Positions 43,886 through 52,000 of a DNA stretch of 64,000 nt are shown piece after piece (the first letter of the stretch is position 1; each line of letters starts with the position of its first letter). A program made the position numbers and the translations under genes. The notes beneath the pieces were generated by a model, which searched no databases, was not told the origin of the DNA, and saw only the letters and a program-made list of their open reading frames with translations. The DNA is from Paenibacillus sp. N3.4 (GTDB lineage: Bacteria; Bacillota; Bacilli; Paenibacillales; NBRC-103111), in NCBI RefSeq assembly GCF_008017805.1, contig NZ_VRTT01000004.1:1-64000 (forward strand), in the 5' to 3' direction.

Positions 43886-44863
43886 TTGTACGAATGGATT
43901 GCCCAACTAACCTCAAACGAGCGAACTTTTCAAAGATGGACGGCGATTCTCAATCTTTTTCCGAGCCACTTGATGATTTTTTTAGGCCACATTATGGCTC
44001 TGATTTTATACGGATTAGCAAGGAAAGGTATGAGACATCGTGTTGAACGAAATATGAGAGACTTACTTGGAGATCTATCAAGGTTACGATTCAAGGTGCT
44101 TTCTTTAACCTATTTTCAAAATGTTGTGTTCACCTTGTATGAAATTTTATTCCGATCGCATCGTTTGGAGCGAATTCAAGCCAAAACTTTTGAAATCGAT
44201 GGAGAAGAGTATTTGGAAGAAGCGCAGCGGAGCGCGGATGGAAAAGGCTTTATCGTCTATACGCCACATGTGGGCAATTTTTTCTACTATTATTGGTATT
44301 TGGCTCAAAGATATGATTGTTTAACGGTTGCTTCGGCAGGTAGTCCTGAGCTAAAGCCGCTTTATATGAAATTTGCTGCGTTGGGGTGCAAAGGTCTCGA
44401 CTATGATAGTGTCCCGCCTTTAGAACTCTATCGTACGTTGAAAAAGCATGTGTTGGGTGGGGGCGTTATTTTCATTCTGGGTGATTTCTGGCGACCGAAC
44501 TTCCCACTTTCCAGATTGTTCGGCCGAGTAACCAGAACTCCTGAGGGAGCGTCCATGTTAGCTATTGAACAGGAAGTGCCGATTGTACCATTCTATGGAT
44601 ATCGCGTAGCAGGTTTTAAACACAAATTAACTTTTGAAGCACCAATCTATCTATACGAAAAATTTGACCGATCTGTGCGCTCGGCTCGTTCTGAGGCTAA
44701 CTTACTGTTAAATGCCTTTATGGAACGAATTATTCATAAGCACCCTTCGGCGTGGTTTTACTGGTTTAATGCCCATGAGAGATGGGAGAATTACTCATTT
44801 GATGAAGATGAACGAGAGTTCACGGACGATAGTATGGATTTGATTTCAGAAACAGCCAGTTAA
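43886..44863 (+). CDS. LpxL/LPLAT-like acyltransferase with altered active site
   Basis: A 325-aa membrane-associated protein with an N-terminal hydrophobic helix ([18 protein letters not shown]) and an LpxL-type LPLAT core ([55 protein letters not shown]). In the usual H-x4-D/E motif the acidic residue five places after His is Phe here (HVGNFF), so the standard catalytic dyad looks incomplete. The TTG start has AAGGAGG 8 nt upstream. It lies between the OlsB-like and YdjM-like genes in one apparent operon. A role as second acyltransferase for an aminolipid is inferred. Confidence 0.75.
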   Translation: MYEWIAQLTSNERTFQRWTAILNLFPSHLMIFLGHIMALILYGLARKGMRHRVERNMRDLLGDLSRLRFKVLSLTYFQNVVFTLYEILFRSHRLERIQAKTFEIDGEEYLEEAQRSADGKGFIVYTPHVGNFFYYYWYLAQRYDCLTVASAGSPELKPLYMKFAALGCKGLDYDSVPPLELYRTLKKHVLGGGVIFILGDFWRPNFPLSRLFGRVTRTPEGASMLAIEQEVPIVPFYGYRVAGFKHKLTFEAPIYLYEKFDRSVRSARSEANLLLNAFMERIIHKHPSAWFYWFNAHERWENYSFDEDEREFTDDSMDLISETAS

Positions 44864-44897
44864 CCGCATAAAGATAAAAAGGATAGGTGATCGATAG

Positions 44898-45893
44898 ATG
44901 GACACAGGAAGCCACTTATTATTCGGTGTCACGCTAGCAGGATTGGCTTGTTTGGAGCCGACCGTCGTTCAGGAGCCTGCGTTGGCCCATGCTATACTGG
45001 CGGGGACGCTCATCGGTTCTCATGCACCTGATTTTGATACACTAGCTCGTTTTCGCGGTTACGCCAACTATGTTCGCGTTCATCGGGGTATCACGCATTC
45101 AATTCCAGCTTTGTTCATTTGGCCTTTGGTTCTAAGCTTACCCTTAGCGGCAATGTTTGGCGTATGGGATCATCTGATAAGTCTTTACTTATGGACATTC
45201 GCAGCTGTCGTGTTTCATGTTTTCCTCGACTTATTTAATGTCTATGGCGTTCAGTGCTTCCGTCCTTTTTCCCCGAAATGGTTCCATCTGGACACCCTCT
45301 GTCTCTATGAACCGTTCTTATTTGGTCTTCATACACTAGGCGTTCTGGTGTGGCTGTTTGTTTGGCAAGGAGGTGGGGGCAGTCATATTGGCGAGATGTT
45401 CGCACTCATATATGGGGCAACCTTCTTCTACATCGCAATTCGTTCCTCGCAACGAAACCAATACGTAAAGCTTGTGAAACAAGAACTGCAAATTGAAGAT
45501 GGCATCTGTCATCTCATTCCAGGCCTAAGTTGGTTTCATTGGCAGTTTGTGCTTGAAGGGGATAAGGGATTTTACCTCGGGGACATTCGAAATGGACGTG
45601 TTCTCATCCAAGAAGAGTACGCCAAAACAGATTACAATAAAAATGGTACACACCCGATCGTGCAAGCCACGCTTGGTACAGACGGTGTCCGTGCTTTCCT
45701 GCATTTCGCGCAGCGCATTCATGTATGCTGGAAAGAGAAGAACGACGGCTACGAAGTGCAGTGGCGCGATGTTCGCTTCTGGCACAAACGAAAGCTGCCA
45801 TTCGGGGTCAATGTATTGTTGGACCGAGATATGAATGTCGTCAGCGCTACGCTGGGATGGGATAAAAAGGCGTGGGACCCGCCATATGTGTGA
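44898..45893 (+). CDS. Membrane-bound metal-dependent hydrolase (YdjM family)
   Basis: A 331-aa protein with a YdjM-type N-terminal region: TGSHLLFGV, GSHAPDFDTL and VHRGITHSIP supply the family's His/Asp set, and four or five hydrophobic segments follow to about residue 180. The C-terminal half is soluble. It ends an operon with the two acyltransferase-like genes, 34 nt after the second. Family activity is poorly defined; phospholipase-type chemistry is only a guess. Confidence 0.8.
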   Translation: MDTGSHLLFGVTLAGLACLEPTVVQEPALAHAILAGTLIGSHAPDFDTLARFRGYANYVRVHRGITHSIPALFIWPLVLSLPLAAMFGVWDHLISLYLWTFAAVVFHVFLDLFNVYGVQCFRPFSPKWFHLDTLCLYEPFLFGLHTLGVLVWLFVWQGGGGSHIGEMFALIYGATFFYIAIRSSQRNQYVKLVKQELQIEDGICHLIPGLSWFHWQFVLEGDKGFYLGDIRNGRVLIQEEYAKTDYNKNGTHPIVQATLGTDGVRAFLHFAQRIHVCWKEKNDGYEVQWRDVRFWHKRKLPFGVNVLLDRDMNVVSATLGWDKKAWDPPYV

Positions 45894-45900
45894 AATCGTT

Positions 45901-45937
45901 AAGCCTTGCTCGTCATTGGAGCAGGGCTTTTTCTTTC
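45901..45937 (+). terminator. Terminator after the YdjM-like gene
   Basis: AAGCCTTGCTC / GAGCAGGGCTT (one G:U), then TTTCTTTC. Confidence 0.8.
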
Positions 45938-46073
45938 GATTTTGAAACAATTTGGACCCTGTTTGTCATTTTTTATATAGGTAATTGATCCTCTAACGTC
46001 GAAAATATGGTACAATAGTACTAGATATTGGTAAATTCGGACTATGAAATTAGTGAAGTAGGGGTAACACGTT

Positions 46074-46616
46074 ATGAAAATTAGAAAATCACGTGAAGAG
46101 GGATTTACACTCATAGAGGTCTTAGCCGCGACGGTCATCTTATCGATAGTCTCGATGGCCATGATGGCGTTTTTTATAAACGCAATGTCCTATAACAAAG
46201 GGAATCAGAACAAGACGGTCATGGTGAATTTGGCGCGGAACGCTTTGTTTTATATGGAGAAACAGAATTTTAACGATTTAAATGCGTATTTTACGGAATC
46301 TACCTCCATCCAACCTGCAATAGATTTGAATGCATCGAAATGCACCTTCCATGCAGGAGCACTTACCTGTTCACCTGAAGATAAAACGTTATCCAGTATG
46401 ACCGGACTTTGGAATGTGTTGAATACAGAAGTGAACGGAAAAAACTATGTAGCAACAATCATTTATCAGAAAGATCTTATAGAAAAGGATACATCAGGAA
46501 AGTTTAAGTATTTGATTCCGATTAAGGTAACCGTAAGAGATGCCAGCGCACCAAACGGTAGTAATCGTAACCAAGCTAATGTGGAGGGTTATATCTTAGA
46601 TGAATCAATTCGTTAG
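46074..46616 (+). CDS. Prepilin-like protein, PilV-type minor pilin
   Basis: A 180-aa class III signal protein: short basic leader MKIRKSREEG, cleavage before Phe, Glu at +5 (FTLIEVLAATVILS) and a hydrophobic alpha1 helix. The globular part has two cysteines (KCTFHAGALTC) that could bond. It is the first of three consecutive minor-pilin-like genes and overlaps the next by 17 nt. By order and size it corresponds to PilV of PilVWX sets; that is inference. Processing by the PilD encoded at 59.5 kb is expected. Confidence 0.87.
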   Translation: MKIRKSREEGFTLIEVLAATVILSIVSMAMMAFFINAMSYNKGNQNKTVMVNLARNALFYMEKQNFNDLNAYFTESTSIQPAIDLNASKCTFHAGALTCSPEDKTLSSMTGLWNVLNTEVNGKNYVATIIYQKDLIEKDTSGKFKYLIPIKVTVRDASAPNGSNRNQANVEGYILDESIR

Positions 46617-47154
46617 AAGAATGAGGGATCAAAACGGTTTTACTTTAATTGAACTCATTGCCTCATTATCTTTGCTTTCTCTGGTCATGGGAACAATTTA
46701 TGCGGTTATCACTTTTGGATTTACGTCCTATAACAAAGTGACTGTCGAGAATGCGCTTAGAGATGAAGCTGATATCATTATGTCATCTGTCATGACCGAA
46801 CTTTACACCTTAGGTCCTTCGACGATCAAAAGCATACCGAATCAGGAAGGCATTGAACTTATCAGACAGCCGTTGGATAGCAAAATTACAGAGACAACAA
46901 AGAGTCAAATCATAATTAATCGAGAAAGCGGCAGTCAGAAAGATATTCTACTTATAGGAGGCAATCCTTTAGATCCAACGGGGCAACGCGCGATTCATAT
47001 AGATGCCAACCTCACCGGATCAACTATACGCTTAGAATGTGGCGGTATCCAAGACTGTCATAGCGGTCTTATTGTCATTAATCTTCAACTTGCTCAAGAT
47101 GACAAAAAAGGAATATCACATACCTTGAATATGCAAAGTCGATTTGGATTTTAA
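46600..47154 (+). CDS. Prepilin-like protein, PilW-type minor pilin
   Basis: A 184-aa prepilin: leader ending QNG, then FTLIELIASLSLLSLVMG with Glu at +5. The globular domain has a Cys pair (LECGGIQDC). GGAGGG precedes the ATG inside the upstream gene, so the two are translationally linked. It lies between the PilV-type and PilX-type genes and resembles PilW-type minor pilins in position. Confidence 0.87.
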   Translation: MNQFVRRMRDQNGFTLIELIASLSLLSLVMGTIYAVITFGFTSYNKVTVENALRDEADIIMSSVMTELYTLGPSTIKSIPNQEGIELIRQPLDSKITETTKSQIIINRESGSQKDILLIGGNPLDPTGQRAIHIDANLTGSTIRLECGGIQDCHSGLIVINLQLAQDDKKGISHTLNMQSRFGF

Positions 47155-47172
47155 TAGGGGGAACAGAGGTTG

Positions 47173-47496
47173 ATGAAAGTTTTGAAGGAAGAACGCGGTG
47201 CAGCATTGCTTCTTGTTCTCTTTATTATACTTGTATTTGCAATGTTGGGGTTAGCTGTCATGAGCGCAAGTATTGGCGGGGCAGTGCGAAGTGAAACGAA
47301 GCAAAAAGATGTGCAAAGCTTACATTTGGCGGATAAGGCGTTGAATGAAGCTGTCGCCATGATCCAAGGGATGTTGCAAGCCAAGATGGGATCAACCTCG
47401 AGCAATTACCGGATCAATTGGAAGATATTAAAAAGCAGATACAAGAACATGAAGTTAGCAGTGGGTATAAGGACCACAACAACAACACACCTATAA
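47173..47496 (+). CDS. PilX-type minor pilin, N-terminal part (frameshifted)
   Basis: The N-terminus MKVLKEERGAALLLVLFIIL has the PilX-like layout: Arg-Gly followed by a hydrophobic helix without Glu at +5. The frame then continues as an amphipathic helix (SLHLADKALNEAVAMIQG). After residue ~72 it turns into an unrelated tail ending TTTTTHL. Adding one G to GGG at 47388-47390 joins it smoothly with the downstream frame as AKMGINLEQLPDQLEDIKK, giving about 600 aa. So this and the next entry are one gene broken by a 1-nt indel or a sequence error. Confidence 0.82.
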   Translation: MKVLKEERGAALLLVLFIILVFAMLGLAVMSASIGGAVRSETKQKDVQSLHLADKALNEAVAMIQGMLQAKMGSTSSNYRINWKILKSRYKNMKLAVGIRTTTTTHL

Positions 47497-48977
47497 TCAA
47501 AACCACGGTTGAATATGACAAGAATGACCCTCGTCACTTTGTAAAAGTAAAAGTAGAAGCAACAATTGACGGTGTTACACGTAAATTATCACAAGAAGTA
47601 GTTGTAAACTCTTATCCGGATGTGCTTAATTACGCCGCTGGTTCTGAAGGCAATCTGATCATTAACGGTTCACCTTATTTTATTGGCGGAGGATTGTATG
47701 CAGGGAATGAACTCCGAATCAAAAATCAAGCTGAGTATCAATATAAATCAAGAGATAAAAGGGAAGCAACTATATTTCCTAGTTTAGTAGGAACGGCTTT
47801 TGTACAATCTCTAAATAAGATTAAATATTGTGAGGGTGATAATTGCAACGGTTCAAATTATACGTCTGTTAGGGAAGCTAGCGGAGATAGCGAGAAAAAA
47901 GATGTGAAATCGATCATTGGAGATACCAGTTCAACTCAAATAAAAAATGAGAAAGAATTTCTTGGCATTAATATGACTGAGTCGTTTATTGACAAATTGA
48001 ATGAGGCTATTAGCGGTAAGGAGCAAGAACGGGCAAGTATGAAAAATATATTTAAAGAAAATGGAAGCGGTATTCGTGAATTAATGAAATATGTAGAAGC
48101 ATCTAATAAGCTTATTTTGAGTCCCGTTCCACCCATCGAAAATAGTGTTCAATCAGCCGATGAAACTTCCTATTTGAAGGATTTAAAAACGTATAAAGAT
48201 AAAATAAATTCTTCTCTAGAACTAGAAAATGAATCTATTTTACACCGTGGGAATTTTAATTTAGATAATGTTGATTTTACTCAACTTTCTTACACTAGAG
48301 CAGATAGCGAAACGGGAAAAATGTTAAGAAAGTCGTTAGGTGGCGGTTACTATCATAGTAATTGGTTTATTATTGATGGAGATCTGAACATCCTTAATAA
48401 CACATCAGACTTTGTAAATGTTCGTGCTAACATATTGGTTACCGGCAATGTGAACATAAGTGGAAATGTTAAAATGGATGCTACGATCTTTGCTCTTGGA
48501 GAAACAAATATTTTGGATGCAAATATTCAAGGGTTAGATGACAAAGAACTCGTTCTTATGAGTAAGGGCAAAATACTAATTACGAGGGTAAACACGAATG
48601 TTGATGGCTCCTTTAAAGCTATACCTTTGGATCCTGGAGATATTATTACGAATAGTCTGAATGGCAATCTAACAAGACTGGATGCATTTTTCTATACAGA
48701 CTCAACAGCTGAGCTGTATGGAGTTGGCTCTATTTTTTGGATAAAGGGCGGTTTTTTTTCTAAAGGAGATTTAACCATTAATGCAGTTCGAGGTAGTGCC
48801 GAGGTATCTTCCGATGGAATGAAGATTGAGTCTGAGTTCCCACAAACGTCCATTCCAGGCAATCGTGCAAGATTTATCGTTTATTATAACAATGACATCT
48901 TCAATGATCAATCAGCTGCACTGCCTAGGGTAAAATCATATAACTTAATTCGCGGCAAGAAGATTATGAATAAATAG
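47418..48977 (+). CDS. PilX-type minor pilin, C-terminal part (frameshifted)
   Basis: The 3' portion of the gene starting at 47173. It begins in the middle of a helix, at a TTG without SD. The 519 residues include LNYAAGSEGNLIINGSPYFIGGGLYAGN and a late region with short beta-strand repeats (ILVTGNVNISGNVKMDATIF), which read like a right-handed beta-solenoid. A long PilX-type pilin with a beta-solenoid head is known in Firmicute pilus clusters. The region 48000-48700 is rather AT-rich. No cohesive function beyond the pilus context can be given. Confidence 0.78.
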   Translation: MEDIKKQIQEHEVSSGYKDHNNNTPIIKTTVEYDKNDPRHFVKVKVEATIDGVTRKLSQEVVVNSYPDVLNYAAGSEGNLIINGSPYFIGGGLYAGNELRIKNQAEYQYKSRDKREATIFPSLVGTAFVQSLNKIKYCEGDNCNGSNYTSVREASGDSEKKDVKSIIGDTSSTQIKNEKEFLGINMTESFIDKLNEAISGKEQERASMKNIFKENGSGIRELMKYVEASNKLILSPVPPIENSVQSADETSYLKDLKTYKDKINSSLELENESILHRGNFNLDNVDFTQLSYTRADSETGKMLRKSLGGGYYHSNWFIIDGDLNILNNTSDFVNVRANILVTGNVNISGNVKMDATIFALGETNILDANIQGLDDKELVLMSKGKILITRVNTNVDGSFKAIPLDPGDIITNSLNGNLTRLDAFFYTDSTAELYGVGSIFWIKGGFFSKGDLTINAVRGSAEVSSDGMKIESEFPQTSIPGNRARFIVYYNNDIFNDQSAALPRVKSYNLIRGKKIMNK

Positions 48978-48995
48978 TTGGTAAACTTTAAAACA

Positions 48996-49046
48996 AATAA
49001 CCAGGACTCCTCCTCCATAGATGAGGAATCCTGGGTTATTTTTATT
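48996..49046. terminator. Bidirectional terminator between pilX-like and giant gene
   Basis: AATAACCAGGA..CTCCTC / GAGGA..TCCTGGGTTATT with TTTTTATT on the plus side; the minus-strand gene ends at its edge. Confidence 0.75.
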
Positions 49047-52000
49047 AATACTTATTATTATAGATTGGCTCATCTACGATGATTTGAACAGAATCCTCAA
49101 GAGAATCCTTATACTTCACTTTAACTGAAGTGGTTCCCTTTTTTACACCAATGATTACGCCTGGTTCTGTGTCACTCATTTTTGCTATCGTTGTATCTTT
49201 AATCTCCCAGGCAAGCTGATCCTTTAGAACCGTTTTCCACTTAGATGGGATAACAACTAGCTGAGCAAAGGCATTATATGTGTTTGTGTTGCTACCGAGC
49301 ATTAATCGGATCGGACGATCCGGTAAATATAGAGAAGTTAATTCTTGTTTGATTTCAAAAGATTTGGTGTCAGACTGACCGCCTACGAGTACTTTTACCT
49401 TTACTGTGCCTTTTTTCTTAGCTGTAAAAGTAATGTTTTGTGCATCTGTTGGTGTCAAGACGGCATCTCCATCAATGCCAGATTCCTCTATTGTTAACCA
49501 TTGGAACCCGGTATGTGAGGCATTTGATCGAGTAATGATGGCTGTTAAGTTAATGGAATCATCTACGTTAATAGAGGTACTTAAACCATCTACACGTTCG
49601 ATACGTACAGTTTGCACGGGATTAATCACGGTAATTAAGAAGCTGCTGGTATAGGTTCCGAGATTGTCGGTAGTAATTGTTACTTTACCTGTTACTGTAC
49701 CAACTTCCTTCCCTACAAATTCATAATGGTAATCATCAATCGTTTTTCTGTGATCAACAGCATCGGCAGGATCGAGAATATCCCATTTGATAGATGTTGC
49801 TTTTTGATTGCTTGACTCGAAAGAAGCTAAGTATTCAAGTTTATTTCCAACCAAAAGCGTTGATTCGCCATTAAGACCTATCTTTCCGTTAGGTGTTATT
49901 ATACTGATACCTGGCTGGATCACTGTAACTGTTGCTGTTGCTGATAAAGTAGGGTTATCAACGGATACAATGGTTATGGTTGCTGTACCGGCTGACTTGG
50001 CTTGAATATTGCCCTTATTATCTACGGTTACTACAGACGGGTTGCTTGAGCTCCAGTTGAAGTTTGAATTTATGGCACCTACAGGTGCAATGATTGGTGA
50101 AAGTTGGGCTTCTTTTCCAATATCAAGTGTAGTGTCATTGAGTTTTAAAGAGATAACGGTAACTGAAAAATTTGAAGTATATGGAATACCTTTGTCTGTG
50201 ACTATGGTTACAGTGCCAGTTACAATACCTGCTTGTTTTCCTGTTAGAATTCTTCGCGAATCTCCATCGGTTATGAATTGAGCTTTTAGTTTATCTTCAT
50301 CGGATACGTTCCAAGTGAATGTAACAGGGGTTTCATTCACCGTACTTAGTTCGGCTTGCAAGGTGATTGGAGATCCGCCAACAAATAACTTGGTAGGCCC
50401 GCTTATTAACATAACGGGTTGAATCACAGTCACTGTAGCAGAGCTTGATTTACTCGTTCCATCTGTTGATGTAGCCGTAATGACTGCTTCCCCAGGTGCA
50501 ATTCCTCGCACATTCCCATTCGTATCTACTGTTGCCCATTCAGGATGATTAGAGACCCAAGTTAGCGTTTTATTGCTTGCATTAGCGGGCAAAATGACAG
50601 TGCTGATTGGAGCAGTCTCGCCAACTCTTATTTTAGCGTTGTCCAATTTCACTGAAGTAATAGGAACGGTGGTAACGGTAATGGAATATGACTTTGTATA
50701 CGTATTTCCTTTATTTGTAACGATTGTTACTGAAACATTAACATTTCCTGCTTTAACTCCGGTTAATACTCTTTTGTAATCACCGTCTGTGACAAAGCTT
50801 GCTTTATCTTGATCAGGAGAAGCCCAAGTAATTGAAGTAGCAGTTTCATTAATTGTAGAGAAGAGGGCTTCCAAAGTAATCTTCTCCCCGATATTAACCG
50901 ATGTAGGTCCACTAATTGCGAGTGAAGGACTTACAATAGTAATCGTTGCTGTACTGGACAAATTACTGTTATCTGATGATGTCACTGTAACTTTAGCTGT
51001 TCCCGCAGCGACACCGACAATCGTACTACTGTTAAGGGTAACTAGATCTGCTCGATCGGTACTCCAATTAAAGGTCGTGTAGTCTGCATTGGAAGGCTGG
51101 TAGGATGGAGTTAATGAGATACTTTCACCGACCCTAATCGTAGCATTTTGAATGCTTAAGGAAGTCAAAGGAATATAGACTGAAACCTTATAATCCTTCG
51201 TGTACGTTCTTCCTTTATCTGTTACCACGGTCGCTGTTACAGTAACTGCTCCTTTTTTTACACCTCTTAAAACGCCGGTTCGGTCATTATTTATTGTAAA
51301 AGCAGCTGTACTTGAATCAGAAGAACTCCAAGAAACAGATGTTACATTCTCATTTACCGTAACCAACGCAGCTTGTAATTGAATGGTTGAATTAACGGCA
51401 ACTTCAGTTGGCCCTGTAATATTAAGACCTGGCTGGATGACGGAAACAATCGAAGTAGCAATCAGTCCGCTGCCATCTTTCGCTGTAGCCGTTACCTTAG
51501 CCGTTCCTGCTGAAATTCCTTTAATTTCACCGCTTGCTGTGACAGTTACGATACTCGTTGCATCCGAGGCCCATGTATAATCAGAGTCTTTCTGGAAAGA
51601 TGCGTCTGCGGGAAGCGCTCTTGGTAAAAGTTTGGACGTGTCGTCTTTAGCTATTGTTTGATTGTCCAACGTTAAGAAGGTCAACTTGATGAATGCTGAG
51701 ATGACTTTATTGGAAAAAAGAACATTTTGAGCATCAGCAGCCGTATAATCGGTATATCTTAAATTAGCGCTTGAGAGCGAATAGTCTCCACTTTTTGTTG
51801 GTTTTACAACAATGTTGAAGGTAGTCGGATCTGCAATAAACTGATTGCCTACCTGACGGTAAGGTATGTTTGTAATGTCTCCCTCGAGTGTAAATCCAGA
51901 TGTTAACGTTCCTGTTTTGGTAAGATTCGTGAGATTGGTAGGCAGCGTAACTAAATCTAGATTAGCTGGGAAAGTTTCTTTGAAATGAAGCCCTGTAATC

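Noticed and set aside
49600-51700. Repeats considered as a CRISPR or satellite array
   Set aside because: They are long, in frame and diverged; they encode alternating Ig-like domains.
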